Assembly: GCA_028095005.1 (NCBI GenBank)
Contig: CM051460.1
Coordinates: forward strand, 190,705,742-190,769,741
Source of the DNA: Rhynchospora pubera
Lineage: Eukaryota > Streptophyta > Magnoliopsida > Poales > Cyperaceae
DNA: 64,000 nt
Direction of reading: 5' to 3'
Shown here: one piece after another, positions 23,906-35,791 of the stretch
Layout: each line of letters begins with the position of its first letter
Numbering within the stretch: the stretch's first letter is position 1
Program-made: the position numbers and the translations under genes
Notes under the pieces: model-generated
Told to the model about the DNA's origin: nothing
Databases searched by the model: none
Seen by the model: the letters and a program-made list of their open reading frames with translations, nothing else

Positions 23906-24994
23906 GATAACTTAGAATTCTGTAACCAAGAGAGGAAGTTATTTGATAAGAGATTATATTATTAGTTATATGGGAGTTCAATATATTGAAAATTTGAAAC
24001 AACATATTTAGAAAAATAAAAATGAACACGTTATGCGTATATATATATATATATGAAAATAATTTTATTCTATATTTTTCCCTCTCGTTGTGCAGACCCA
24101 TGAGTTTGTGGGAGTGACATGTGCCATAGTTGATACATCTACAAATTTAACAAATTACAAATTACTACAGAATTAGCAAGATTTAATGTTTAATGTGCAT
24201 TGCACAAACTAGGCTTCTGGCATCTTGATGGTTGTTATAGGAAAAGAAACTTCAATTAGAATGTGTTCTGAAAGTGAGAATGTTCTTTTTTTTTTTTTTT
24301 TTTTTTGAGAATGTCTGAAAGTGAGAATGTGCTTTGTGTTGGTATCATCACTACAGATTAGGAGCAGCAGAACAACCAATTCCTAGACAAGAAGTTATAG
24401 GTGGTGTGTTTTTGTCTTTTTCAAAGCCATTGGTAATTAGCCTTAAAATTCCAAATCTCCTTCAATGTTTGAATTTTGAAACCTCCTTCTGATATCATCA
24501 CAAAGGGCAAACTTTTATTTTGTATGATTGTATCATAGCATATTAAAAGAGAGTAATAAACATATATGTGAAGTATTTTTTTTCCAGTTTATCAGGTTCT
24601 CTCCTTTATTCTGCTGCATCTTCTAATTAAAATGGTTAAAAAATGAACTTGAATCGAATTAAACAAACAAAAATATCACTCATGTTAGAATCAATAATAA
24701 AAACAGAAAGGATCAACAGTTCAACACCAAGGACCGGCAGAAAATATAAGCTACACATCTCATATCAGCCTATATGCATGCCAAACTTAAGCCTAATTCA
24801 CTGCTGCTAGTTTACATAAATGAGTCACAAACAAAGGGAGTTACACTATTGATTCTAATAACACGTCTCTGCATTCTGAAAGTCTTGACGACATTGTAGC
24901 TTTGACAGAATACTTGAGATAAGCAAAGCAATTAAAGTGACTTCATTTTAGCTCAACTACAACATCACACATCTCCTAGTTTTGTGCATGGCTC
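23906..24994. other. Intergenic DNA, simple repeats only
   Basis: A (TA)n run lies at 24038-24054. A 17-bp direct repeat TCTGAAAGTGAGAATGT (24267-24283 and 24314-24330) flanks a T tract of about 20 bases, which looks like a tiny retroposed insertion. No coding sequence is recognised. Confidence 0.45.
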
Positions 24995-25165
24995 TTAGAT
25001 GGACATTTCTTGATTACCCATAAACTTCCTCAGTTCTAATCTATTCTCCTGTATATTAAGATTTCTCAAATAAAGATAGTAGTAATTACCATTGGCATTA
25101 TGCAGCAACTTTGCTTCCCATTCTTTCCTTTGCCTCCCTTTTCTGCTGCGACCAACCTTCCTAAT
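24995..25165 (-). CDS. Candidate last coding exon, unassigned
   Basis: On the minus strand a good acceptor (TTTCCCCTTTAG) at 25166 is followed by 56 open codons and TAA. The product is basic and hydrophilic, starting IRKVGRSRKGRQRKEWEAKL and ending GNQEMSI. It lies about 600 bases downstream of the F-box gene on the same strand and could be an alternative final exon of it; a weak phase-0 donor (GAG|GTGCAT) exists near the end of F-box exon 2. I do not recognise the sequence. It may be chance. Confidence 0.28.
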   Translation of the reverse strand: MRKVGRSRKGRQRKEWEAKLLHNANGNYYYLYLRNLNIQENRLELRKFMGNQEMSI

Positions 25166-25775
25166 CTAAAGGGGAAAAAATAGAATTATTGTGTATATAT
25201 AGTTGGTAGCAATATAAAAGAAAAATACTAACACATGCGTGCTACGTTAACACATTCTTTCCTTTCCTATCTGAACCCTTCTTTTTTTTTCTTTTTTTTT
25301 TTTTTTTTGTCATTAGACACTCAACCTTCATGAGCCATGAAAAACACTTAACACATGCGTGTTCTGGTCGTTCTGTGCAATTGCATGCATAATGGTCCAT
25401 TGCTGCTCATACCAAAAGAAAGATGATGACATTTTGAGTGTTTAACAACTATTATTACTAAGAGAATAGGGGAAGGAGAGTCAAAATAACGTCAAAATAG
25501 ATTAATTAACAATGATTCTTAGCTTTTAATTGTTGAGATAGGAAAAGGTGAAATTGAAGTTTAACTATTAGATTTGGGGGTATTTAGACCATAGAATCCA
25601 CTTATATATCTATCTATTCAGGCCTATTCTAGGACCAATCATGCCACATCAGCAACTCAAGTAATCATGTTGTAATACTCTCAATTAATAATGGCACAAA
25701 GAACTTTACTGAACCATACTAAAAGTTAAAGGGTTATTTGAAAAAAGAAAGGATGAACCAGGGGTTCAATTGAGC

Positions 25776-27394
25776 CTAAGACAGTCGAGTTTCTTTCGTA
25801 GCATTCCTCAAAATACTTGAAAAATTATGCACCTCATAAAATTTCAAGTTCAGTGATTCCAGAGCAGGGCAATTATGCAGCATCATGATGACAGCTCGAA
25901 TGTTGTACTCATGAAAGCAAAGGCCAACATCCAAACGTTTCAGACTAGGAAAGTTTGGCATTCTTTTTCTTGTACCCAAACAGACGGGAACCTCATTGTG
26001 CTCTTTATCCTGTTTAAAACACAAAATAGTCATAAGATGGGATACCATGTAAAGCATAAATATACAATTCTCCTCAATGCTATCAAATGCAAGTGCATCC
26101 TTGGTATCATATTTATTATTTGATAAGTAGCAGGCAGGCAGCTGATGGGTTCAAAACATAAATCTGAGCAACGGAAAATGGGATCACACCATTGGCTCCA
26201 TTTGGATGGTGTGGGAATAAGAGGAATAAGGGAAGAAGTATTGGGAAGTGTGTAATTTTGTGAAGAGCTTGAATTGTTTATAATAAATTTGGGAGTATGG
26301 AGAAGATATTCTCTTATTCTTGCACCCATTCAAACGGAGCCAAAGATGCACAGAAAAACACAACATATGTTTTTAGTTTTTACAAATGCGAAATATCCAC
26401 TCACCTTTACATGCAGACTTAGTTCTTCCACATGCGAAATACACTTCAACAGCTTCTTAAGAGCACCGACAACTTTTGGATATTCAATTGACAGATGTGA
26501 GAGATCATTTACAGCAAGGAATATAACAGCTCTTTTCAGCAAAGGAACCTCCAGATGGATGCCAGACAGGCTCTGGTGAAGGCAGAAAAAACCCCTCTTT
26601 TCCAAATGAATAGATTCCAGTGACGGCAGAAACAATTCTAGAGTTTTGAATTTTGAATAATTGTAGACAATTATCAATTCTAAATTTCTGATTGTTTGGG
26701 AGGAAAGACTGAGGCTATCTATACCATGGATCTCAAGATGTAAATCCTCCAATGAACACAACTCAGAGACAAGTTGGTTGATTCTGGCCGAGTCAATGTA
26801 AAATAATCGAAGAGAGAGTCTTCTCAGGAAGGGCAAAGTGAACCCAGAGGGAAATGTCTCACTGCGATATTCTATAAAATCAAGTGAGAGAGACTTGAGC
26901 GAGCTGATAGAGAATATTCTTGGGAGAGTGAAAAAAAGATCCGAACCCTCAATTGTGAGGTGGTGCAGGCTGAGGAAGAAGGCGTTGGAAAAAAGAGAAC
27001 GTATAGATGAGTCCGCGATGTGGGCAATACCATAATACTTTAGGTCTAAGTGCAAGCTAAAAAGGGAGTGGGAGGGATGTCGGTGGCAGAGGACACGATT
27101 GACCAAAGCAATAAGATGATGGTGGGAAGGAAGCTTTGGGCTGATGAATTGCAGGGAAGGGGCGGCCTTCCAGAGGTGGCGGAAGCGGCGGCAGAGGACG
27201 GAGGTGCGAGCCGTGATATGCGTCGGGAGAAATGACAGGATTGTGATGATCAGCTCATCCGGGAGGTTGGAGAGATGGTCAATTCCTTTTGCCGCCTTCT
27301 TCTTTTTTCTTTTGATGAGCTGTCCATAGCCATAGGCTTGTTCTGCCTTCTTCTTGGGCAATTCCTCATCTTCAAAAGACGTCTCGAGATCCAT
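25776..27394 (-). CDS. F-box/LRR (RNI-like) protein, 407 aa
   Basis: Substrate-receptor subunit of an SCF ubiquitin ligase. Exons on the minus strand: 27394-26405 (990 nt, donor AAAG|gtgagt) and 26009-25776 (234 nt, acceptor AAACAG|G), both in phase 0. A lysine-rich start (residues 28-36) precedes the F-box at about 39-80, with LSNLPDELIITILSFLPT and SVLCRRFRHLW, which binds the SKP1-type adaptor. After it come leucine-rich repeats of the plant F-box/RNI type (e.g. SLKSLSLDFIEY, LRRLSLRLFYID, LEDLHLEIHG, LKRLDVGLCF, LESLNLKFYE). There is no clear FBD motif and the end is shorter than in many relatives. The single intron holds a Tourist-like MITE. The target protein is unknown. Confidence 0.82.
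26192..26343. mobile_element. Tourist-like MITE copy 2, in the F-box gene intron
   Basis: 152 bp with ends TTGGCTCCATTTGGATGG and CATTCAAACGGAGCCAA. The interior is the reverse orientation of the core seen at 18375, 29725 and 38922. A short segment of the usual core is missing or altered. Confidence 0.65.
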
Positions 27395-27448
27395 AGCAAT
27401 TGCAATTTCTACTGAAAACTTTTTTTTTTCAGAGTAGTTGGCAGTGGA

Positions 27449-27456
27449 TATATATA
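27449..27456 (-). promoter_or_regulatory. TATA-like element of the F-box gene
   Basis: TATATATA lies 55-62 bases upstream of the F-box start codon, leaving room for a short leader. Simple TA runs are common here, so this is tentative. Confidence 0.3.
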
Positions 27457-28095
27457 ATTTGTTATATCTGGAAAACTGGAAACTCAGAATAGAATTTGTA
27501 TGGCGATATTAATACAAAGATGTGTATTTTAGTAAATCGAATCAATTGAGGGATTTGGTTTTTTCTCCCGCACGAAACGCGCGAAAGAAAATAGTTTCCT
27601 TTATTTGTATTAAAAAAAACTGTATTTATTTTTTTGCAAACAAAAATAAGTTGGATATCTCGGAAATGTTGATGGATTTGGTTTTTTACTTCGAGGAAAA
27701 AAAATCTCATTATTAAAATTAATCATACTTTCTGTCTCAGCTTATAAATGAAACGTTGGCATGCCGAGAAAATATATTTACGGAGAAAACGTTTTGATTC
27801 TATTGCTATATGTTGTTTCCATTGAAGTTTAAAAATATATATATAAAATAAATAAGTTGAGACAATATTGTAAATATAGTACCTGACATTAGTTAATAGG
27901 GAAATTAGATACGTGTTTAATCATCCTCTAACGTGTTCAGCTTCGTTTTGTTATTTATTATACACAGTTAATGTGACAAGCAGAAATCAGCCTAATATAG
28001 GTCTGACAATTCAAGAGTTTCTATCTAGACAAATCTATATATACACCAAGCTCACTTAAAACAAAAATCTTGTCCTTAAGTATATTCCTTCTAGT
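27457..28095. other. Spacer upstream of the F-box gene
   Basis: AT-rich. Open frames on both strands (27462-27710, 27522-27716) mirror each other around AAGAAAATAGTTTCC-like motifs and are not convincing genes. Confidence 0.45.
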
Positions 28096-28426
28096 TAGGG
28101 TTGTCAAACGTGGAAAACGGCAACGGAAATATCGTCTGTCGTTTTCGTTCCGTTTCGGCAATGAAATACAAGCTCTATGTCATTTTCATTCCGTTTCGTT
28201 TAACGAAACGATTTTTCCATTCCGTTTATGTTCCATTGTCAATATTCCATTGATTTCGGCCCATTTTTTATTGATTTTGCAAGTTTTCGATAAAACGAAA
28301 CAGTAACGTGTACCACTACCTGTTTCATTTCCATTCCTTTCTCAGAAATGAAATCCCTTCCGTTAGTTGTTCCGTTTTGATGGAACAGAACGGAACGTGC
28401 GAAACGGAGCGAAATTGACAACCCTA
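28096..28426. mobile_element. hAT-type MITE, TAGGGYTGTCAA family, copy 3
   Basis: 331 bp with ends TAGGGTTGTCAAACGTG and TTGACAACCCTA, flanked by the perfect 8-bp duplication CTTCTAGT (28088-28095 and 28427-28434). Same CGTTCCGTTTCGG subterminal motifs as copies 1 and 2. Confidence 0.82.
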
Positions 28427-29724
28427 CTTCTAGTTCTTTGTTAGTCCTGCTTTTCTACGAGATCACTATTTGACTATTTATACATTCCAAATTGCTGATT
28501 TTAAGTTCATAAAAGAATAGCTGATAGAAAATGTACCTAGCCATGTCATAATGCAGCAGTGATGCTTTTGCAATCAAATTCCTGAATCTAACTCTCAAAA
28601 TCACCAATTTTCCACCAAAAAAAAAAAGCACAACTGAAATGCTTTTCAGATATTTCCTTGTCTAAACAAAATAGAAAGAAATATCTAAACGAAATTTAGC
28701 TAAAATGAACAACAATATTTTCATTTTTTTTTCCTTAAATGATATATAAGATTTATTAACAATGCTAATACGCACCTGTATACCAAATATTTCTTAAATT
28801 TCTTAAATATAACTTATTTTGAGCAAATTTATCTTTTTCGCACAATCTAAATTCTAAAATTTGCACCGATTTTTCTTATGCGATATACCTCAATGATTGC
28901 TAATGGTTTGATAATAACTTCTGCACTCACCAAAAAGCAGCCTTCTTGAGAGTTGTGTATTATATCATATAGCATATACGCCCATCCAAATGTATGGGCA
29001 AATCTTACTTATTTAGAAGTAAATTCAAGTCAAATTTCTATCCAGCATTAAATCTTTCCATGATTCATATCATTTCCATGTTGGCAGCGTGGCTTAATGA
29101 AGGAAAATCAAACAACCAGACTTGCAATTTAAAAAAACATGGATAGGCACAATGATCCAAACTTGCAATGGTATGAAACCTGTAAAATAAAAATCTATGG
29201 TATGATACCAGCAAAATATAAATATCCCATCGTGTTATTTAAGCCGACTACAACTTGTATGTCAGACCCCCAAAACTATCCCAATCAGTTCCATTTCTCC
29301 ATTCATCTTGTCCCCTTGACACATACAATAATTAGAGAAAATTCATACAACTTTACCTAAAAAAAATAAAATGCATTACCAATTTTGTTATCAAATTACA
29401 TTTCTTTTTATTATCTAACAATCACCGACCAATCAAGAGAGGTCAAATATCAAATGCAAGTTCGGAAATGGAACAAAAAACAGAACTGACTTGTACTGAT
29501 TCTCAAAACAATGATGATCAAGATCTAAGCTTGACGGAGAAGTACCTCAAGGTCAAAACCAGAAATAATGTCCAACAAGCACATCATGATCCATCTTGTG
29601 TATCTGAGTCGTTAATTTATTTAATAGAGCACGCTAACCACTAAAATACAAATAGTAACTTAAGGTCAGCAACCATTCAATTGTGCTAAAGTAAAAGTTC
29701 ACAAAGTGGTAAATATTTCATAAT
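28427..29724. other. Intergenic DNA, no gene seen
   Basis: AT-rich, with no exon-like stretch or paired repeat that I can support. The open frame 29139-29360 has no recognisable motif. Confidence 0.5.
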
Positions 29725-29880
29725 AGCCTCCGTTTGGATGCTTTGAGAAGAAGTAGGAAGAAGAAAGAAGGAAAGAAAAAAATTATAAACAATCCAAACT
29801 CTTCACAAAGTTACACACTTCCCAATATTTCTTCCCACTTCTTCCCTTCTTCCCTTCTTCCCACACCTATCCAAACGTAT
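29725..29880. mobile_element. Tourist-like MITE copy 3
   Basis: About 155 bp with ends TAGCCTCCGTTTGGATGC and CACCTATCCAAACGTATA and the family core AACAATCCAAACTCTTCAC. Most of the left half is AAGAAGG-type purine repeat, as in copy 4. Confidence 0.62.
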
Positions 29881-30964
29881 ATTATAAGCAAGAAAGCATT
29901 TTATGAAATAAATTATGTCGGATCCAACAATACCTGAAACAAATAGAGAAATATAACATAAAATAAAATAAAATAAAATAGTACATGATTCACAACTAAG
30001 ACATACCATATCCCTGTTAAAGCTACCCACAAAATCACTCTCTAACATATATCGACGACTCTGAGACAGGTTAGAGGATTGAAGCCAATCAGCTGCCAAT
30101 CAACAAAAGAAAGCCTTTCACTACTTTCGAGGGGGTTATGTCTAATTAGAGATGACTTTTGAAGTACAAATACAAATATCGCAAGTTAAATAGGTACATT
30201 AAATCATGCAATAAATTTGAATCTTCTATAAAAAAAAGATAGTAACGCCATATATTTTTCCATCATATTAATTGCATCCCTAAATATTAGTCACTCAATT
30301 ATCAATTAATTTCAATAAAAAAAATTTATCAATTAATTCTATAATAAATTCAGCACATCCCCTAATATACTAAAATTAAAGCTACTAATAATGGAATGAT
30401 TTTCTGTACTAAAATGTTTTGCTATCTACAATTGAATATTGTAATCTAGATATAACAAATATAGCTAATTTAGCAGTAAAGAATGCTAAGGGAGAAAGTA
30501 AACTAAAGGATATCAACTAATAAGAATTCTATATACAAATATTTAGTGTTATTGGTGGATACGTGCTAGTACAAGAAATACCTTAGTGTTACTGGTCAAA
30601 ACAACATATCCATCACTGACACCAAACCATCTATCACGTCCAAAATTCAATGCATAAATAGGACATGAATCATATTACTGTTGATCAAGTGATGGACTAA
30701 TCTTGTCATATTTTTCTTATTTTTGACAACTTCTCAGAAAATTCAAACATTAATCATCACTTGCGTGACCAGATCGGATCTGAATTTTCCTAGAATTTAC
30801 AAACTGATAAACTCAATCAACTACAATATAATCCATATCTACAAATATTTCAACCAACAAGACCAAAATTAACTAAAACTTCTCAGAAAATAGAATCCAA
30901 TTTCGATCACTAAAATCAAAACGAAGAAAAAAACTAAAGAAAATCCGATCAGATCAGATCTAAC
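29881..30964. other. Spacer between MITE and OB-fold pseudogene
   Basis: A gene on the minus strand starting at 31178 should continue here, but I cannot find its later exons. Coding-looking scraps on the minus strand (30584-30670, 30007-30099) have splice-like ends but no known match. A (TAAAA)n run lies near 29957-29979. Confidence 0.35.
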
Positions 30965-31178
30965 CTTGTTCATTCCTAGCAGTGAACACAATCATACCTG
31001 TTTCCTCTGCCACGATGCACTCAGCAATACACGTGGGACAAGCGCTAGAGGTGGCGGTCGGTCGTCCCTTTTGAAGCACCACACCAATTTTGAACTCACC
31101 GCTTATACTCGGTTTGAGCTGATCTACCTTTATAAAAACATGTTTCCTCAACGCTGGCCTCTCATCTTATGTCGCCAT
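30965..31178 (-). pseudogene. First exon of an OB-fold (SOSS-B-like) protein, broken at codon 4
   Basis: Plant homologues of the single-strand DNA-binding SOSS-B/OB-fold proteins contain VFxKVxQLKP and IAECxVxxETGxxxFTARN. Here the minus strand reads HVFIKVDQLKP (starting about 31139) and CIAECIVAEETGMIVFTARN, then a donor CAAG|gttaga at 30965. Upstream, a leader with the sequence TAGGGTTTACC (near 31272) runs into ATGGCGACA at 31178, but the fourth codon is TAA; the OB-fold frame is open only after it, and no in-frame ATG follows before the core. The remaining exons (second half of the OB fold, usually ending near LSLVEYELVN) were not found. It is most likely a pseudogene, although a sequencing error in one base would only explain the stop. 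Confidence 0.7.
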
Positions 31179-32686
31179 AAAATGGAGATGGTGAAGATTT
31201 GCTAATGGATCGGAGGAGAGAAGGCGGGAGAAAGACGGGGTGAAGAGTAATTAGGTGTGAATCGAGGTAAACCCTACATAAGACTGGAACCGGAGAGAGA
31301 GAGAGGGGGTGGGGGGTGTGAGGTGAAGAACGGTGGTGGAGATCGAACAAATGAAAATCTCATTTGGAAGCAATAGTTCGGGAAAGAAATGAAAAGGAGA
31401 AAAAGTAAAAGGAAAGAACAGAAATTACGCTCAGCTTTAATGAAGCGCAGAAAAAAAATGCTAGAGGCGAGAATCGAATCCAGTAGCACGATAATTAAAT
31501 CGCAGCGAAAGTTAATATATCTATATGAAAGGTTTAAACCTTTTAACTCGTTATTCAATCCAGACCACTGATCTGATTAGATCATAATCAATCTATGGTC
31601 TATATTGCATTGGGTAAACAATTGTTTGCACCTTTGGATTCAAATTTGGATAGACCTTTAGACTGGTGCTTTTATAAGTAGTAAAGATAAGTGAAATCAC
31701 AAATTTGGTACTCTATGGGATAAAATCATAATTTACTTTAATAAATAAAAATGCCTCCAGAAACATGAAGGAAAACTTATGCACGGTATTTAATGCACGA
31801 GTGCTAACAAGCCATTGATTAGTCTGTTTCTTGTACCGTGAAATGTTAACCCGACAAGGCTCGTATCTTTGTCTCAATCCTTTTCTCATTTATAAATCAT
31901 CTTTAACCCCTCCATTCAAGTCTCTAACTAGCAACAGATTTGACAAATTTTGTGCAGATCTCAAAGCATCCTCGTTCGATCTATATGTTACAAGAATAAT
32001 CACAAACTTCATATAGTACCATATATCTTGCATCAGTGGGTATTAAACAAGGATTGATGAGAACTTTAATGAAGCTAAAATAACTCTCAATGTTTCTTAT
32101 AAATTTGAATCTTAGTTAAGCTTTACTGCTACGTATCAATTCTACTGCACACTGGTGCTGTCGCTGTACCAGAAGAGACCAGTATAGTACAGCATCACTA
32201 TATCTGAGTAGTAAAATGCTTGGTAAAATTGCAAGAACAACTTATTAAGAAGACTGAGAAGATTTAATCTCAATCTTGCTATTGTCTGTACCATTTACCA
32301 ATCAAAAGGCTGAGATGTCCTCCATTGGAGTTTTACCCATCAATTTGCCAAATTCCCAGTACACTACTCGAAAGAACTGGAAACTTGTATTGTTGTTGTG
32401 CAAGCAATAAGATAATCTAGGATCGACATGGCAAATAGATAGGAGCGAAATTAAATTGAAGGATAATAGAGTATGTCAGGGGAATCAATTAAGACAGTTA
32501 AAACAGAAGTACAGAACACATCATCTTATCAAGCCGACAATATTTTCAACATTTAAGACAGTTTCATCACAAAAAATCTACCAGCACATACTTGGAGTAC
32601 AAAGCAACACGACATTCTAAAGAAAATACTGATAATGATAAAGGGTACTTAATATTCCTCGTGCTGGACCTGATAGGGGATTCTGA
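31179..32686. other. Leader of the OB-fold gene, then empty spacer
   Basis: 31179-31340 is CT-rich on the minus strand and looks like the 5' untranslated region of the broken OB-fold gene. From about 31,350 to 32,686 I see no gene or paired repeat. Confidence 0.4.
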
Positions 32687-33449
32687 TCAGCGAGCCTCGT
32701 ATTGAACAACTGCAAAAGATTAACTGAGTTTAGTTTTTAAAGCTTATGTTAAAATAAACGGATAATCAAAATTAGAAATGGGGCACAATTTTATTTTGGT
32801 TAGGTTATATGACTGGACATCAACACAATGGCGAATGCAATGATAGTTGTTTGAGAATTTACAGTAAAATGATAAGAAATATCAAGGTCTTAATCTGCTG
32901 ACAACATAGTACGATTGTGCTGCCATCAATTATTCTGAACAAATTGATTCAATCTGATCAGTTGATCTAATATACAATGTAAAGTGTCCCAATTGAATTT
33001 GTATGGATTCGAGGAAATAATAGCATGTTGTAAAAAGTGTCATCACAATTAAAGGAAACACTTTTCTAAACCCTAAACCCTTTTTTAGGAAATCAGGGGA
33101 ACAAAACTGTATGTACCTATGAAGGTATTAGGAAATCATGAAGAAAGATGAACACAAAAGAGAAGGTAAATCAAATTAAATGCGCAGAAAACAAAAAAAG
33201 AAAGAAAGAAAAGAGAGAGAGAAGTTACTTCTGCGCGTGCGCTTTTTGTAAAGGATACGGTAGCCACAATCTCGGCACTGGATGACGTCACCAGACTTGA
33301 GAGGACATTCCGCTCCACAATCTTTCTTATTAACAAGTTTTTGGAAGCAAAATCAATTAACTAAGGTATACCGATTATTATAAGATAAATCGCAAAAAAG
33401 TTTTTAAATTACCTCCGCAGATGTACGTCACGGGCTCTGGTTGTGGCGG

Positions 33450-33760
33450 TGTTGGCCTATTTGATCTTGGTTGTTCAATCTAGGATTTGTACGTTAGTAG
33501 AAGAAAGAAAGAGGAGAGGAAGAAAAAAGGTGGCTGCTGCCCCTCTATTGATTTTTTTGATTTTTCTTATCCAAATACATTGTTTTGGTCATACATATGC
33601 AAATCCCATACTAGACCTTACATGGGCCATTTACAACATCAATACTAGTCCAAACATATATCTAAACATCTCCAAACAAGGCCCAATAGTTATACTAACC
33701 ATTAGCCTACTATTTTGACATACTAATACACAAATACTAAACAAAACATTAATTTCAACA
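33450..33760 (-). repeat. 3' LTR of the Copia element
   Basis: 311 bp; the element reads on the minus strand, so this copy is the downstream LTR. The polypurine tract lies directly beside it at 33761-33769. Confidence 0.95.
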
Positions 33761-33775
33761 CTCCCCCTTAATGTT

Positions 33776-35319
33776 TTAGTTTTTCATCCCCAACAATTCT
33801 CTAAGATACATAAATTTATCACAAGGAAGTGCTTTGGTGAAAATGTCCGCCAATTGATCACCGGTCTTCACATGCTTGATCATAACCTCTTCATCTTCCA
33901 CCATCTCTCTAATGTAATGATGCTTGAGGTCTATGTGCTTTGTTCTCTTATGAAACACCGAGTTCTTTGACATTGCTATTGCCGACTTGTTGTCACAAAA
34001 GAGAACCGTGGTCATATCTTGCTTCTCCCCCATATCTCCTAAAACTTTTCTCAACCAAATCACTTGTTTAGTTGTTTCACTTGCCGACACATATTCGGCT
34101 TCCGCGGAGGAATGTGCCACCCTCTCTTGTTTCATTGATCCCCATGAAAAGATACCCGACCCGAGTGTAAAGCAATACCTGGATGTACTTTTCATGTCAT
34201 CTAAACTACCGGCCCAATCGCTATCACAATATCCAAACAACTCAATATCTTCTCTTTCATTTCTCTCAAACATGAGACCATAATCTTTGGTACCTTGAAT
34301 GTACCTCAACACTCTTTTTGCAACTCCATAATGCATTTTGCTAGGTTGATGCATAAACCTTGACAACAATCCCGAAGCATACATAATATCGGGTCTAGTA
34401 GTGGTAAGATATAACAAACTCCCAACCAAACTTCTATATTGTGCCGCATCGGCATTTCCACTACCATCATCTTTCACCAATTTTTCATTCACCAACAACG
34501 GTGTCTTTACCGGATTGCAATTTTCCATATTGAATTTAGAGAGAATACTTTGGGCATACTTCTTTTGAGAAATAAAACACCATCATCTCTTTGATCAATT
34601 TCAATACCCAAGAAATAATGTAGCATACCCAAATCATTCATCTCATATTTTTTCATCATATCATTCTTGAATTCATGCATCATTTTTTCATCATTTCCGG
34701 TAAATATCAAATCATCAACATAGAGAGAGATAATAAGCATACCGGTTTCACCATGCTTGACATAGAGTGTTGGCTCGCTAGGACTTCTCTTGAATCATTC
34801 TTCGGTGAAGTATCCATCAATGTTACCATACCATGCACGGGGTGCTTGCTTTAACCCGTACAAGGCCTTCTTCAACTTGTAAACTTTCTCTTCTTCACCT
34901 TCAACTTCAAATCCTTGTGGTTGCACCACATACACTTCTTCTTTCAACACACCATTCAAGAAAGCCGATTTCACATCAAGTTGGTAAAGCTTCCAACCTT
35001 TATGTGCGGCCAATGCAATCAACATCCTCAGTGGCGGATCTAGAAAAAATATTTAGGTGGGTCTAACAACCTCTGTTTAAGTCTTCAACTCCATCTTTGA
35101 GTGCTCCAATGACAAAAAAAATTAGCTGGGGCTAAAGGGGGGCTCCAAGAGCTCGACGGCGTGAGGTAGGGCTCTAGCCCCACCCGCCCCGGTGGTAGAT
35201 CCGTCCCTGAACATCCTTATTGTTTCATGCCTTACTACCGGAGCAAATGTCTCTTGGTAATCAATGCCGGGTTGTTGTGAATACCCTTTGGCAACTAATC
35301 TTGCCTTGCACTTTTGCAC
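33776..35319 (-). pseudogene. Copia reverse transcriptase and RNase H
   Basis: Copies the element RNA into DNA. Minus-strand pieces: 35319-35228 (CKARLVAKGYSQ, DYQETFAPVVRHETIR), then a MITE, 35020-34795 (LYQLDVKSAFLNG, ALYGLKQAPRAWY), 34740-34507 (SLYVDDLIFTGN, the catalytic YVDD) and 34528-33776 (GSLLYLTTTRPDI, SSAEAEYVSAS, FCDNKSAIAMSKN, HIDLKHHYIREMV, ending at LLGMKN). The MITE and frame breaks near 34,530 and 34,780 make it inactive. Confidence 0.9.
35029..35219. mobile_element. 191-bp hAT MITE inside the Copia reverse transcriptase
   Basis: The ends CAGTGGCGGATCTA and TAGATCCGTCCCTG are inverted repeats, and AACATCCT is duplicated on both sides (35021-35028, 35220-35227). It belongs to the same family as the elements at 40030 and 41701. 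Removing it and one duplicate joins HETIRM directly to LIALAAHKGW in one frame. Confidence 0.88.
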
Positions 35320-35791
35320 CGAACCATCGGGGTTCGCCTTGTCTTATAAATCCACTTCAACCCAACAACATCTTTCTCTTTTGGTTTTTCAACCAACTCC
35401 CATGTTTCATTTTTCACAATCATTTTTATCTCATCCTCCATGGCATTTCTCCAAACCTCCTCTTGAACCGCTTCTTCAAAGCTTTCCGGCTCAACAACAC
35501 AAAAGTTGCATCGTTCATACACATCACTTAACCTTCTCAATCTTATCGGAGTTGAGCTTGGAGTAGATGAGCTCGATCCGATATGTGTTGTAGGAGATTG
35601 TGGTTGCTCTTCTTCTTCTTCTTCTTCATGGCTACCTTCACTTGCACCACTTGATCCTTCTCTTGGATCATCTTCATGTACCATCATTGGCACACTTTAA
35701 ACTCCTTTTTTCTTTCCAATCCCACTTGTCTTTCTCATTGAAAATCACATCTCGACTTTCAATCACTTTGTTTCTCTTTAAACTAAAGAGC

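Noticed and set aside
30584..30670. Minus-strand stretch reading PIYALNFGRDRW and SDGYVVL with a donor-like end
   Set aside because: It could be an OB-fold or WD-type exon, but phase does not fit the upstream OB-fold exon and a TAA precedes it in frame.
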